Positions 32,844 through 42,714 of a stretch of 64,000 bases of DNA are shown here, in pieces. The translations under genes were made by a program, and so were the position numbers. Location of the stretch: positions 39,784 to 103,783 of the forward strand of contig JAQZDA010000006.1 of assembly GCA_028751075.1 (NCBI GenBank), read 5' to 3'. Each line of letters starts with the position of its first letter. The first letter of the stretch is position 1. The notes beneath the pieces were generated by a model. That model saw only the letters and a list, made by a program, of their open reading frames with translations, searched no databases and had not been told where the DNA came from. This stretch comes from Euryarchaeota archaeon Ods02. GTDB taxonomy: Archaea; Halobacteriota; Halobacteria; Halobacteriales; Halorutilaceae.

Positions 32844-34793
32844 CTATGCTTGCTGCTTTGTATGGTTGAGCTTGCCGCCCGCCAGCAGGTACTCCCGCTC
32901 CCGAAGCGAGGCATCTAGCTCTACGGGTATCTCGACGTCCTTCGACTCGTTGACGACGACCAGCTGCGTCTCCTCCTCTTCGCCTTCGACGCCCTCTAAC
33001 ACGCTGTCGATGCGGAGGCTGTCGCCTTCCTCTATCTCGTCGTAGTCGTCGTTGTCCTCGAAAGTCAACGGCAATAGGCCGAAGTTCAGTAGGTTGGCTT
33101 TGTGGATGCGGGCGAACGACTTCGCGACCACGGCTTCGATGCCGAGGTACATGGGGCAGAGCGCCGCGTGCTCGCGGCTGCTGCCTTGTCCGTAGTTCTC
33201 CCCACCCACTATCAAGCCGCCGCCTTTCTCCTTCGCGCGGCTCGCGAACTCCTCGTCGACTCTGGAGAGCGTGTACTCGCTGAGCTTGTCGATGTTCGAC
33301 CGGTACTTGAGGATGTCGCTGGTCGCGGGGATGATGTGGTCGGTGGTGATGTCGTCGCCGACCTTGAGTATCGTCTCGCCTTCTATTGTGTCCTCTAGCT
33401 CGTCTCCGAGGGGGACGCTTCCGATGTTCGGTCCTTTGTTCAGCTCGACGTCGTCGTCGGCGTCCGCGGGGTCGAGGAGGTCGGGGTCACGGCCTCCCAT
33501 GCCGTCTGGCAGGACGACGCCAGGTGCTTCGACATCGTAGCTGTCGGCGTAATCCCGTGGGTCGGTAATCTCGCCGGTGACGGACGAGGCGGCGGCGACC
33601 TCGGGGCTGCAGAGGTAGACGCTGTCGTCCTCGATACCGCTTCTTCCTTCGAAGTTACGGTTGAACGTCCTCAGGGACACGCTGTCGCTTGCGGGCACGT
33701 GGCCGATGCCGATGCAGGCGCCGCATGTGCTTTCGCTCCAGTTGACGCCGGCGTCCATCATGTCGGCGACGTCGCCTTCACGCGCCAAGAGCTCCGCCGC
33801 CTGTTTACTTGCGGGGGCGACGATGGAGTGGACGTCCTCGTGGACGGCGTTGCCGTCGAGCGCCTCGCTGAACGCCTTGATGTCCTCGTACGCACCGTTG
33901 GTGCAGCTGCCTACGATGACCTGCTCCACCTCCTCGCCCTCGACCTCGCGGACGGGGACGACCTTGTCCGGCATGCTCGGACACGCGACCAAGGGTTCTA
34001 GCTCGCTCAGGTCGACCGTGACCTCGTCGTCGTACTCCGCGTCGGGGTCGGGCTGTAGCTCGGTGTAGTCCTCCTCGCGACCCAGTCGAGCGAGGTAGTC
34101 ACGGGTCTTGTCGTCGCTGGGGAAGACGCTGCTGGTGGCGCCGAGCTCCGTACCCATGTTCGCGATGGTGCAGCGCTCCGGAATCTCCAGCGCCTCCGCG
34201 CCGGGGCCCGTGTACTCGAAGACCTTGCCGACGCCGCCTTTCACCGTCAGCCGACGGAGCATCTCGAGGATGACGTCCTTCGCCGTCGCCCACTCCGGTA
34301 GCTCGCCCTCGAGGCGGACGTTCACGACCTCCGGCATCTCGACGTAGTACGGCGACCCACCCATCGCGGTCGCGAGGTCGAGTCCGCCGGCGCCGATCGA
34401 GAGCATGCCGAGGCCGCCCTGCGTCTGCGTGTGGCTGTCCGCGCCGAGCAGGGTCTTTCCGGGGGCTGCGAAGTTCTCCTTGTGCACCTGATGACATATC
34501 CCGTTCCCTGGACGCGAGTAGTACGCCCCGTACTTCTGCGCCGCGCTCTTGAGGAAACGGTGGTCGTCGGTGTTCTTTAAGTCGAACTGGTAGGTCTGGT
34601 GGTCGCAGTACTGGCCCGCTACCTCGGTCTTCTGTTCGTCTATGTCCAGCGCCTCGAACTGCAGCCACACCATCGTCCCCGTGGTGTCCTGCGACAATAC
34701 CTGATCTATCTCCAGCGCTACCTCCTCACCCGGCTCCATCTCGCCCTCCACGAGGTGGTCCGAGACGAGCTTCTCCGTTACGTTATGTCCCAT
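32844..34793 (-). CDS. acn: Aconitate hydratase
   Basis: 649-residue iron-sulfur enzyme of the TCA cycle that isomerises citrate and isocitrate. The [4Fe-4S]-binding cysteines are in VGSCTNGAYEDIKAF and STCGACIGIGHVPASD. Other family blocks are GADSHTQTQGGLGMLSIGAG and, in the swivel domain, GGENYGQGSSREHAALCPMY. The length fits the compact aconitase subgroup found in haloarchaea and some bacteria. It is monocistronic, converging on the HTR-like gene and divergent from htpX. Confidence 0.94.
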   Translation of the reverse strand: MGHNVTEKLVSDHLVEGEMEPGEEVALEIDQVLSQDTTGTMVWLQFEALDIDEQKTEVAGQYCDHQTYQFDLKNTDDHRFLKSAAQKYGAYYSRPGNGICHQVHKENFAAPGKTLLGADSHTQTQGGLGMLSIGAGGLDLATAMGGSPYYVEMPEVVNVRLEGELPEWATAKDVILEMLRRLTVKGGVGKVFEYTGPGAEALEIPERCTIANMGTELGATSSVFPSDDKTRDYLARLGREEDYTELQPDPDAEYDDEVTVDLSELEPLVACPSMPDKVVPVREVEGEEVEQVIVGSCTNGAYEDIKAFSEALDGNAVHEDVHSIVAPASKQAAELLAREGDVADMMDAGVNWSESTCGACIGIGHVPASDSVSLRTFNRNFEGRSGIEDDSVYLCSPEVAAASSVTGEITDPRDYADSYDVEAPGVVLPDGMGGRDPDLLDPADADDDVELNKGPNIGSVPLGDELEDTIEGETILKVGDDITTDHIIPATSDILKYRSNIDKLSEYTLSRVDEEFASRAKEKGGGLIVGGENYGQGSSREHAALCPMYLGIEAVVAKSFARIHKANLLNFGLLPLTFEDNDDYDEIEEGDSLRIDSVLEGVEGEEEETQLVVVNESKDVEIPVELDASLREREYLLAGGKLNHTKQQA

Positions 34794-34933
34794 ACCTACC
34801 CCTACACACGATGCACGGTTAAAGCTTCACGGAGTCCTGCCGTCGGCTCGACCGCAGCGTGTTCACGAGTAAACTCGGGCCGAAGGCGTTTGAGACAGGC
34901 TTTTGTACGAAAACCACCTAAAGGAAGCCAACC

Positions 34934-35800
34934 ATGGACATGCACAAGAACCTGCAGCTCCGGATGGTCCTGGTAGGCGCGATACTGTTCGGGTTCTACG
35001 TCGCCGCAGGAACCGCGATCCACCTGATGACCGGCTGGAACCTGTACTTAGTTCTCGCCGCAGGTATAATCCTCATCCCGGCTTTCCAGTACAAGCTCGG
35101 GAAGTGGCTGGCTCTCCGCGGCGCGGAGGACATGCCGCAGGACGGAGAGTACCGGCAGGTGCATCAGATGACGGAGAAACTCGCCCGGGAGATGGAGGTT
35201 AAGAAACCCCGGCTGATGAAGAAAGAGATGGGGGTGCCGAACGCGTTCGCGGTCGGCAGGAAAGGCGCAGGCGTCGTAGTGGTGTCCGAGGAGCTGATGG
35301 CGGTGTTAGAGCGCGACGAACTCGAGGGAGTGATAGCGCACGAGCTCGCGCATATAAAGAACCGCGACGTCGTCACGATGGTCATCGGTCAGTCGATCGC
35401 CACCATCGTAGGCTACGTAGCGTACTTCGCGGTGCTCGCCGGCGGCCAACGCGACATACGGACGTTCATCGTCGCGATGGCGGCTTCGACGCTCGCGAAC
35501 ATGCTCGTGATGGTGTTCGTCTTCGCTATCTCCAGGTACCGGGAGTACGTAGCCGACGCCGACGCCGCCGAAGCCGTGGGACGCGGTGAACCCCTGGCGC
35601 GTGCGCTGGAGAAGATATCCGAGGTCAGCCAGCAGAAGCAGGCGCAGGCACAGGCGCGCGGAGACCGCGGGGACGTCGGTGCCGACGACCGCGTGCGCGC
35701 GCTCTGCATCTTCGGAGACGGCGAGAAGTCCCTGATACAGAAGGCGTTCTCCACTCATCCGCCGACGGAGAAGAGGATCCAGCGTCTGCGAGGATACTGA
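34934..35800 (+). CDS. htpX: HtpX-type M48 zinc metalloprotease
   Basis: 288-residue membrane protease for quality control of membrane proteins. Two N-terminal helices (about 10-53) precede the peptidase. The zinc motif is HELAHIKNRD (His136 and His140), and the third ligand lies in SRYREYVADADAAEAVG near residue 207. A further pair of helices between (VIGQSIATIVGYVAYF and LANMLVMVFVFAIS) is usual. A Gln/Ala-rich charged insertion (QQKQAQAQARGDRGD) sits near residue 235. The last residues, FSTHPPTEKRIQRLRGY, are the normal family end. Confidence 0.93.
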   Translation: MDMHKNLQLRMVLVGAILFGFYVAAGTAIHLMTGWNLYLVLAAGIILIPAFQYKLGKWLALRGAEDMPQDGEYRQVHQMTEKLAREMEVKKPRLMKKEMGVPNAFAVGRKGAGVVVVSEELMAVLERDELEGVIAHELAHIKNRDVVTMVIGQSIATIVGYVAYFAVLAGGQRDIRTFIVAMAASTLANMLVMVFVFAISRYREYVADADAAEAVGRGEPLARALEKISEVSQQKQAQAQARGDRGDVGADDRVRALCIFGDGEKSLIQKAFSTHPPTEKRIQRLRGY

Positions 35801-35827
35801 GAGCTGAGACCGAGACTGGATCCCGCT

Positions 35828-36259
35828 TCACTCGACCTCGTCGAGCTTCTCCTGCGTCGACTCCCCCACGAGCTCGTGGAAGTCCTCGCCCTCCTGAAGA
35901 GCTTTCTCCAGCTTCACGCGGTAGTTGCCGCCGCCGGTGACGTGTAGGTCGCCGGGGTGGAAGAAGTACCAGTCCTCGCGGTCGAAACGCACGCCGATGC
36001 GGGCGCGGGCGCCGAACCTTCGGCTGAACTCGATGAGCTCCTCCGCCTCTCTTCCTTCGATGTAGACGCTGTCGTCGCCGCTGCTCTTCGCCTCGACCGC
36101 GATGGTGCGTTCGCCGTCGGCGGCGACGAGGTCGGGTAGAGGTCGTTCGGTTGCGCTGCCGCTGGCGGGCGCCCTCACTACGCCGAAACCCGCGTCCCAG
36201 AACATGTCGACGAGCTCGCGTTCGCGGGAGCTACCTTTGTCGCTCCGTGGGTTCGGCAT
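35828..36259 (-). CDS. hjc: Holliday junction resolvase Hjc
   Basis: 143 residues of the archaeal Hjc nuclease family that cuts four-way DNA junctions. The nuclease core is present: [20 protein letters not shown] (catalytic Glu), [20 protein letters not shown] with the PD-(D/E)xK residues, and the following [20 protein letters not shown]. An acidic C-terminal tail of about 25 residues is an addition compared with thermophile versions. The gene converges on htpX, and is 95 bases from the second phosphate permease. Confidence 0.92.
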   Translation of the reverse strand: MPNPRSDKGSSRERELVDMFWDAGFGVVRAPASGSATERPLPDLVAADGERTIAVEAKSSGDDSVYIEGREAEELIEFSRRFGARARIGVRFDREDWYFFHPGDLHVTGGGNYRVKLEKALQEGEDFHELVGESTQEKLDEVE

Positions 36260-36353
36260 ACGTAGACTGCGGCGGGATGGAGTAAGTGACTTTCGGTGAG
36301 AAATCCGCTTTTCCGGTTCTCCTTGTCTTCGTCTTTCGTTAGCCGTATCGGGC

Positions 36354-37406
36354 TTACATCACGCCTAGGTAGACCGCGGCTCCGAACGTCACGAACGCCA
36401 GAACCCCTGCGATGATAGGCGCCAGAATCCACGTGACTACGATGCGGCGGCTGATGTCGAGGTTGTACATCTCCAAGCTGTCCTGCCGAACCCGACGGCG
36501 GTCGGCCTCCGACATCTCACCGAGGGCTACCTCGCTGTCGAGCGGAACCCTACGGGTCGCCCGACCCCAGCCGAGGCCGATGACCGACGTCGTAGCGACG
36601 ATCGCGAGACTCGCGGGGATGCCGGCTATGCTCAAAGCCGTGATGATGGAGGCGGAGATGATCTCGACGAGCAACGCAGCCTCCAGCGTCATATCCGTTA
36701 TCCGGTTGCCGATAGTGTCCATAGTACGGGGTCCGATCCAGAACGCACCCACAGCTATAGCAGCCCCAGCCATCATCACCCCCGGCATCATCCCGATAGC
36801 GTCGCTGCCTACGAGGGGCGCCACCGCGTTCGCGACGTTCGACGCACCCGCGCTGAACGCCATGTAACAGCCCACGGCGAGGACGAAGAACTTCGCGACA
36901 CGTGTGCCACGGCGTTCGAGGTCGAGGAACGCGACGAAGTCGTCGTAGAAGTACCGGCCGATGACGACGCAGATCCAGAAAGCGAGTATCGCGCTCACGA
37001 TCCACCACGTCAGGATGATGCCGAACGTACCCCAGTTGAGGACGCCGAGCGCGACACCCATTCCTGCGATGGCGACGACGGCTATCTGGCTCGTGGACGC
37101 GCTGATGCGGAGGTAGTTGCTCATCGTCAGTCCGATACCCGTGAAAAGGAGCACCGCAGTGGAGGCTATGAGGGTGAACCGCTCCGGTGGAACCAGGTCA
37201 CGGCCCATCGTGTCGACGACGTTCGGACCGACGATTACGCCGCCGGCGAACGCGAAAACCGCCATCAACCCACCGGCGACCCGCATCCCAACTAGGTCGC
37301 TGCCGACCGCGGGTCCGAAGCAGACGCCGGTGCTGGAGCCGCCGATGTTGACGCCGACGAACAGCGCCGTAGCCACTCCCGTCGCCAGCAGCAGAAGCTC
37401 CTGCAT
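36354..37406 (-). CDS. PiT-family phosphate transporter (second copy)
   Basis: 350-residue membrane protein, shorter than the first PiT protein at 4922-6130 and quite different in sequence. The first repeat has [20 protein letters not shown] (residues 17-36) and the second [20 protein letters not shown], which keeps the more usual [11 protein letters not shown] wording. Ten or so helices are predicted by eye. It lies beside hjc on the minus strand with no phoU nearby. Phosphate is the family substrate; sulfate is transported by some relatives and cannot be excluded. Confidence 0.85.
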   Translation of the reverse strand: MQELLLLATGVATALFVGVNIGGSSTGVCFGPAVGSDLVGMRVAGGLMAVFAFAGGVIVGPNVVDTMGRDLVPPERFTLIASTAVLLFTGIGLTMSNYLRISASTSQIAVVAIAGMGVALGVLNWGTFGIILTWWIVSAILAFWICVVIGRYFYDDFVAFLDLERRGTRVAKFFVLAVGCYMAFSAGASNVANAVAPLVGSDAIGMMPGVMMAGAAIAVGAFWIGPRTMDTIGNRITDMTLEAALLVEIISASIITALSIAGIPASLAIVATTSVIGLGWGRATRRVPLDSEVALGEMSEADRRRVRQDSLEMYNLDISRRIVVTWILAPIIAGVLAFVTFGAAVYLGVM

Positions 37407-37497
37407 ATGCTAGACGTTGTAGGAGACGGGACTTATGCGTTCCCAAACCAGAGAAAAACACCGCGGCCGAGCCTGTCCACCGTCCGAGCTCCCGCGT

Positions 37498-40400
37498 TCA
37501 CATGAACTCCGCGATACCGCTTTGCCGGCTCTTGTCGTCCTCGAACAAGCTCGTTATCTGGCGGTCGAGCTGCCTGAGCCGCTGCATCGTATACCCCGAG
37601 ACCCCGTAGTCCTCGCCGACGCGGAGCGAGACCTCGAGGTACTTCTTCACGCTCCCTTCGTGCACCGTCAACGTCAGGCTGCCGCCGCAGCTGCATCCAC
37701 CCTTCAACGGCGGCCGCCGGTACTTCGTGTTGCAGTCCGTGCACCGGACCTCCTGCTGGCTGAAAGCCCGGAGGTTGCCGATGAGGTCGGGGAGGAAGTG
37801 GCTCTCGATGACGCGCTCCGCCACGTCGGCTTCGTCGACGGCGCGGAGCTTCCTGCCGACCTCTAACTGGTTCATCGTCTTCTCCTCCATCGACCCCAGG
37901 GTCTTGTACGCGCTGTTCTCGGGGCCGGCGGCGACGTCCGACGTCTCTAACCCGTGGTCGAACCCCGTGAGCGCGTCGGGGCCTCCGAGGCCGTCGTCGG
38001 CGACGTAGACGCCGACGTCCTTCGGCCCCCTGAACTCCTCCGTCGCCCTGTAGAAATCCAGGCTGTAGAACCCTTCCTTGTCGACGTTGTGGGCTTCGTC
38101 GTCTATCTCCGTGGGGTCGAGCCGGCTCGTCATCACGAGGGGGGCGTCCATCCTTCCGCCGCGTTTGTCCGGCAGGTAGCTTCGGCTGAAGTTCAGGAGG
38201 CCGTCCATCAGGAGCATCACGCAGTCTTCGTCGCCGTCGCAGTTCCGGCGTTTCGCCGCGTGGAAGTACGGGTGCGCGTACCCCACGGAGGCGTCGGTGA
38301 AACCTACGACGCGGCCGAGCACTCCCGCGGAAGTATGCGGCGCCAACCCCATCACGAGCTCTCCGACGAGGTCGCTGCGGCCGTCGACGTCGTAGTAGCC
38401 GTCGACGTCGTAGTACCGTTCGAGGAGGTCGTCGACGAACTCCGCGACCTTAACCATGTGGTCCGCGCAGTCGCTGCTGAGGACGACGTCCTGCACCCGC
38501 AGCTCCACCAGCTGGTCCTCGCTCTCCAGCGGTTCACCGTCGACGTCCTCCGTGTATCCGAGCTCCCGCAGCTGCTCCACGGTGACGTCTAGCTCCTTGG
38601 GGTAGAACGACGTCAACGGCAGGTCGGTGAGGTCGTACCTGACGGTTCCGTCCTTGAACGTCGAGACCTCGTGCTTCGCCCGAAGCACTCCTTTCTCCAG
38701 TGGCTCCGGCGTCTTCTCACCGGAGGTCAGTCCTTTCACGCATTTCAGGATGTCGTGGCTGTTGCCGCGTTCACCGACGGCTTCGAGCGCGCGACTGTAC
38801 TCCGTCTTCACGTCGATGTCCATACGAGTCACCGACGTGGTGTCGTCGCCACACCTTGGACATTCGGCGTCGTCGACCTCGATGTCGCAGCTGTAGCACT
38901 GCTGCACGTGCTCCGTCCTTCCGCCGCAGCCGCATCTTATCTTGTACGTCTCTTCCCCGCAGCTTCTGCATCTTCGTAGGCCGACGTTGACCTCTATCTC
39001 TCCGACCTTGTCGTTCATCGACTCCGAGTAGGCCGTGGCTTCCTCGATGTCCCGCTGGCTGCCGCCTGCCTCCCCGATGGGATACAGGCAGTGGACGGCG
39101 GGCGACATCTCCCGTTCCTTCGACTTCTCCGGACGACCCATACGCGCCCCGATACGGGTCGGTGCACGCGGCTTCACCTCTACTTCTGCGGCCCGTGAAG
39201 CGGCTTCGACGCTGTCCTCGCAGTCGTCGACATCGACGGAGGTGGAGAGACATCGATCGAGCGCGAACGCGACATCGTCCTCTAGCTCCACCCGAACCCT
39301 TCCGTCAGCTTCCTCCTGACGGTGAGGCACCAGCAGCAGCTCGATCGACCGAGCGACATCTTCGGAGACCTCTACCTCACCGTCTTCGAGTCGTGCGAAC
39401 GCGGCCGCGAGCTTCCTGTAGCTTTCGACGTCTACGTCGTGCCAGAGGTAGGTGTACTCGGGATGCAGGGGGACGTCGTACTTCTCGCACAACCGGAAAG
39501 CCTGACGCGCCCCGGGTTCGCGGAGGTCGAAAGCTTCCTCCAGCTGCTCCACGTCGGCGTCGGACTCCAGGAGGCAGCTCCGCCACCACTCGAACGTGAA
39601 GCCCCCTGGTACGAGCCGGTGGTTGTTCTCGAGGAACTCGCCGTACGGCACCGCCATCTCCCCGATGTCGATTATCTCCTCGACAGCGTTCACAACCCTT
39701 CGGGCTTCTTCGACGGTGTCTAGCCGTCGGACCTCTCCGTTCCTGAGCTTCACAGTGGGTCCTTCGACGCCGTCGACGGGTGCGACACCCTGCGCTTTTC
39801 CCGGGCGTTCGGTCTTCAGCTGGGTACCCGTCGCGAGGAAGTCGTCGCAGACCACCATGGTCGCGGGTGATACGCCACTGGCTGCGAGTCCGGTGTTCCG
39901 TGCGCGGCCGTACCTGAGGCGGAATCCACCTTCTGCGGAGGGATGGCTGAAGATGGGGCGGCCGGCGGTGAGGTCGCGGAGGAACTTGTCGTTGGGTTCG
40001 ACTCCATCGGAGCCGTCGTCTTCTTCGGCTTCGGATTCGTCGTCTCCGCTGTCGTGAGCGAGTTCCTCCAGCCAGCTCCAGCCGTCGAGGTCGAGGCTGT
40101 CGACGTGCTTCAGTATCTTAGGGGCTTTCTGCGCGATGCCTTCGGCGGCGACGAGGCACATGCCGCCGCGGGCGCGGTTGGTGTCGATGCGTTCGAGGTC
40201 GCGGTACCCCGCTACCTCGCGTTCGCTGGTGGGTTCTCCGCCGAGGCAGACGCTGCAGTTGTCGACTATCAACCGGGTCTCGTCGTCCTTGGGGCTGTAC
40301 TGGAGTCCGACCTCTTCGTCGTAGAGGTTTATCTCCTCGACGTAACGTTCGACCTCGCTGTCTCGCGGCCGGTACTCGGCGATTTCGAGCTCGGTGCGGA

Positions 40401-40875
40401 CGTAGTCAGCGATCAAGACGCTCAACGCCTGCGCGGTTCCGCCGGCGCTACGGACCGGACCCGCGTACTCGACTTTTACGTAGCTGCTGCCGTCGTCGTT
40501 CGGCAAGACTTCGACGCTGTCGATGCCTTCGATGGGTGCTGCGACGACTCCTTCGGTGAGCAGGGCTACGGCGGTGCGGACGGCGCCGTCGAGCTTCTCC
40601 TCGTCGGAGTCCGCTGGGAACTCGCCCGCGGCGAACTCCTTCGCCAGCTCGAGGGCGACGTCCTCCCGCTCCATCTTGGTCTCGAGCTCACGTATCCGTG
40701 TGGCGACTCCTTCGACTTCGACGAGGTTCTCGACGCGGTCGGCGAGGTCCTTCGCCACCGGTATCTCGACCTCCGCTGAGGGGTCGCCGCCTTTCTCTCT
40801 CGCCGTGGAGGCGACCTCCATCGCGTCGTCGAGGCCTTCCTCGAGCTCCTGGAAGTAACCTTTGTAGTCAGTCAT
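37498..40875 (-). CDS. polC: DNA polymerase D large catalytic subunit (DP2)
   Basis: 1125-residue catalytic subunit of the euryarchaeal replicative polymerase D. Landmarks: the N-terminal KDLADRVENLVEVEGVATRI region, RSAGGTAQALSVLIADYVRT near residue 145, the double-psi barrel catalytic acids in RNCDGDEDCVMLLMDGLLNF (from residue 877), and zinc clusters CRSCGEETYKIRCGCGGRTE near 640 and CTDCNTKYRRPPLKGGCSCG near 1050. No intein interrupts it, although many haloarchaeal DP2 genes carry one. The start is 2 bases after the stop of the peroxiredoxin gene. The small subunit DP1 is not in the window. Confidence 0.96.
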   Translation of the reverse strand: MTDYKGYFQELEEGLDDAMEVASTAREKGGDPSAEVEIPVAKDLADRVENLVEVEGVATRIRELETKMEREDVALELAKEFAAGEFPADSDEEKLDGAVRTAVALLTEGVVAAPIEGIDSVEVLPNDDGSSYVKVEYAGPVRSAGGTAQALSVLIADYVRTELEIAEYRPRDSEVERYVEEINLYDEEVGLQYSPKDDETRLIVDNCSVCLGGEPTSEREVAGYRDLERIDTNRARGGMCLVAAEGIAQKAPKILKHVDSLDLDGWSWLEELAHDSGDDESEAEEDDGSDGVEPNDKFLRDLTAGRPIFSHPSAEGGFRLRYGRARNTGLAASGVSPATMVVCDDFLATGTQLKTERPGKAQGVAPVDGVEGPTVKLRNGEVRRLDTVEEARRVVNAVEEIIDIGEMAVPYGEFLENNHRLVPGGFTFEWWRSCLLESDADVEQLEEAFDLREPGARQAFRLCEKYDVPLHPEYTYLWHDVDVESYRKLAAAFARLEDGEVEVSEDVARSIELLLVPHRQEEADGRVRVELEDDVAFALDRCLSTSVDVDDCEDSVEAASRAAEVEVKPRAPTRIGARMGRPEKSKEREMSPAVHCLYPIGEAGGSQRDIEEATAYSESMNDKVGEIEVNVGLRRCRSCGEETYKIRCGCGGRTEHVQQCYSCDIEVDDAECPRCGDDTTSVTRMDIDVKTEYSRALEAVGERGNSHDILKCVKGLTSGEKTPEPLEKGVLRAKHEVSTFKDGTVRYDLTDLPLTSFYPKELDVTVEQLRELGYTEDVDGEPLESEDQLVELRVQDVVLSSDCADHMVKVAEFVDDLLERYYDVDGYYDVDGRSDLVGELVMGLAPHTSAGVLGRVVGFTDASVGYAHPYFHAAKRRNCDGDEDCVMLLMDGLLNFSRSYLPDKRGGRMDAPLVMTSRLDPTEIDDEAHNVDKEGFYSLDFYRATEEFRGPKDVGVYVADDGLGGPDALTGFDHGLETSDVAAGPENSAYKTLGSMEEKTMNQLEVGRKLRAVDEADVAERVIESHFLPDLIGNLRAFSQQEVRCTDCNTKYRRPPLKGGCSCGGSLTLTVHEGSVKKYLEVSLRVGEDYGVSGYTMQRLRQLDRQITSLFEDDKSRQSGIAEFM

Positions 40876-40876
40876 G

Positions 40877-41323
40877 TCATCTTTCTCGCACCGCTTCGAG
40901 GCTGTCTTCCACGTGCCTGTCGGAGGACAAGAGCCCCTTGGTCGCTGCTACGACTTCGCCGTCGTCGACGACGAAGGTCGCGCGCTTCCCCCTGTGGGTG
41001 AGGCCGAGCAGCCCCTTGAGACCGAATCTGTCGGCTACCTTGCCGTCTACGTCGCTGGCGACGGGGTAGTCGAGGTCGTGCTCCCGCGAGAAATCCTCGA
41101 GCTTTTCGAGTCCGTCGTTCGTGCTGATTCCCAGCACTCTGGCTTCGTGGTCCTTGAACTCCTCGAGGCTGTCGCGGAAGCCGCAGGCCTCCGAGGTACA
41201 GACCTTGCTTCCGGCTTTAGGGAAGAAGAAGACGACCTCGGGTCCCTTGGCTTCTCCGAGCGTGTAGCTTCCGTCGGTGGTCTCGACGGTGAACTCGGGG
41301 GCTTCGTCCCCTGGGTTGAGCAT
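40877..41323 (-). CDS. Peroxiredoxin (Bcp/PrxQ type)
   Basis: 148-residue thiol peroxidase. The peroxidatic cysteine is Cys42 in FFFPKAGSKVCTSEACGFRD; Cys47, five residues on, is the resolving cysteine typical of the PrxQ/Bcp class. The active-site segment has Lys-Ala where most relatives carry a Pro-x-x-x-Thr pattern, but PKAGSKVCT is a known variation. ATG 41323 (MLNPGDEAPEF) is preferred, as the upstream frame adds an unconserved basic stretch. It sits immediately before polC and is likely co-transcribed. Confidence 0.92.
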   Translation of the reverse strand: MLNPGDEAPEFTVETTDGSYTLGEAKGPEVVFFFPKAGSKVCTSEACGFRDSLEEFKDHEARVLGISTNDGLEKLEDFSREHDLDYPVASDVDGKVADRFGLKGLLGLTHRGKRATFVVDDGEVVAATKGLLSSDRHVEDSLEAVRER

Positions 41324-41400
41324 GGGGTTCGTTCGTCGGCGTAGTACTTCCTTCTTACCCAAGCTTCCGGATGCCGTTTACGTTAGAGGTGCTGTTGCAG

Positions 41401-41646
41401 TCAGCTGATCAGGACGAAAGCCATCCAGAGGAAGGAGAGAGCGGTGAGCGCGGCTCCGACGACGATGAGCTGCCAGCCGACCTCCGCGGCGTCCCCGTCG
41501 AAACCGTGTTCGGCGTACCCGAGGAGCACTAGGCCTACGCCGAACAACGGTCCGAGGTAGGGGACAGCGATAACTCCTAACACGGAGACTCCAGCGAGAG
41601 CTATCATACCCAGCTCCCGCTTGCTGTACCCCTTGAACCCCTCCAT
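41401..41646 (-). CDS. Small multi-helix membrane protein
   Basis: 81 residues with hydrophobic segments at about 14-46 and 57-79 and a basic N-terminus (GFKGYSKRELGM). Family unknown. It lies between the peroxiredoxin gene and tRNA-Pro on the minus strand. The composition and a proper ATG support a real gene. Confidence 0.65.
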   Translation of the reverse strand: MEGFKGYSKRELGMIALAGVSVLGVIAVPYLGPLFGVGLVLLGYAEHGFDGDAAEVGWQLIVVGAALTALSFLWMAFVLIS

Positions 41647-41746
41647 AGAGGGCTTTCGCAGGAGAAGTACTTAGTACCGACGCCCGTCGATGTCTGCCGT
41701 CGCCATCCGAAAGGAACAAACCCCGCCACCGTGAACCAATGGCTAC

Positions 41747-41819
41747 GGGAAAGTAGGGTAGCTTGGTATCCTAGCACGTTTGGGACGTGTTGACCCCGGT
41801 TCAAATCCGGGCTTTCCCA
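41747..41819 (+). tRNA. tRNA-Pro (TGG anticodon)
   Basis: Acceptor GGGAAAG (41747-41753) pairs with CTTTCCC (41812-41818), discriminator A. The anticodon arm is GCACG-TTTGGGA-CGTGT, giving anticodon TGG (proline). The T arm is CCGG-TTCAAAT-CCGG. No CCA is encoded and there is no intron. Its 3' end is repeated perfectly at 41974-42000. Confidence 0.93.
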
Positions 41820-42150
41820 TCCACTTCATCCGAACTTGGGGACGGAGGAGCCACGCTCGCTTGCTCTCGGTGGCTCGGTACGACGGATTGAATCGATGGG
41901 CACCGGTGAGGGAGCGTGGAAGACCGTGATCTGAACTCGGGAACGAAGCGACGTTAGGAGCGTAGTGACCAAAGTTCAAATCCGGGCTTTCCCATCCACT
42001 CCGAGCAGAGTGGGCATGCTGGAGGCATGGCTCCCACTCCGAGCAGACTTGGGGATGCTGGAGGCATGCTCGCTTGCGTTCGCATGCCTCGCTAAGTTCA
42101 TGGACGGACCGATGGGGTGGACGAGCGTCTGACTAACCCATCTCCGTTCT
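41820..42150. other. Non-coding, repeat-scarred DNA after tRNA-Pro
   Basis: No gene supported. It holds the second copy of the tRNA-Pro 3' end (41974-42000) and a tandem repeat of about 35 bases, with the core GATGCTGGAGGCATG or GCATGCTGGAGGCATG at about 42013-42028 and 42052-42066 preceded in each copy by CCACTCCGAGCAGA. It looks like stacked integration scars. Confidence 0.6.
41974..42000 (+). repeat. Perfect 27-bp direct repeat of the tRNA-Pro 3' end
   Basis: Bases 41974-42000 repeat 41799-41825 without mismatch: the T loop (GTTCAAATCCGGG), the 3' acceptor strand (CTTTCCCA) and seven bases beyond the gene. The offset is 175 bases. This is the form of an att duplication left when an element integrates at a tRNA 3' end and most of it is later lost. 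No integrase gene is present in between. Confidence 0.8.
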
Positions 42151-42714
42151 CTATTGGTTCGACGGTAGGCCTACGAACCTAGGTGTGCTCTCCCTGTAGT
42201 CGTCGTACTCGTCGCCGTAGCTCGGAGAGCCAGGGTCCCTCACCGACGACCGCTGCAACGAGAACCACGGCGTCGAGCGCGGCGAGCACGGTGAGGTACG
42301 CCGACCACGAGGCTAACACCGCTCCTGCAAGCGCTACCAGGATCCCGGTCGTATGAGGGTTGTGAGTGTATCTGTAGACTCCATGTGTGTACAGATCTCC
42401 GGCGACGCAGGTGCTGGTCTCGAAACCAATCTGTAGTATCGCGACCAGTGCGAACCCTGATCCTGCGGCTATCAAGACGAGGCCGGAGGCAGTGGCCTCG
42501 ACGCCGGAGCCGAACAAGCTCCCTGCGTCGAGGTAGCCGGCAGCTACGAAGACCGGTAGTGGACGATCCAGGCGAGGTAGCGGAGCCAGTAGAAGACGTC
42601 TCGGTCGCGATGAGGCCAGAGACGAGGTCCGGTTTCCGAGTAGGTAGCCGCCAACCCTGCGAGAAGCAGTGCTGCCGTCAGAAGCCCTGCGACGAAGAGC
42701 AAGTGTACGAGCAC
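42151..42714 (-). pseudogene. Frameshifted membrane methyltransferase (ICMT/PEMT-like)
   Basis: Three frames read in turn give one coherent protein. From GTG 42714: VLVHLLFVAGLLTAALLLAG to YLAWIVHY; then a shift at about 42556 to LPVFVAAGYLDAGSLFGSG and the conserved GVYRYTHNPHTTGILVALAG to GEGPWLSEL; then a second shift at about 42218 to YGDEYDDYRESTPRFVGLPS and stop at 42151. The GxYRYxxNP and GEEPWL...YGxEYxxYxxxxPRF signatures are those of the isoprenylcysteine/phospholipid methyltransferase superfamily. Two independent shifts argue for a decayed gene, although assembly error is possible. TTTAAC at 42739 is a TATA box at leaderless distance from the GTG. Confidence 0.8.

Noticed and set aside
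39943..40779. Long plus-strand open frame inside polC
   Set aside because: Lies wholly opposite conserved DP2 sequence and shows no family features.
37498..40875. Intein in polC
   Set aside because: The usual insertion region around the DGDED motif reads through without an insert, and total length is normal.
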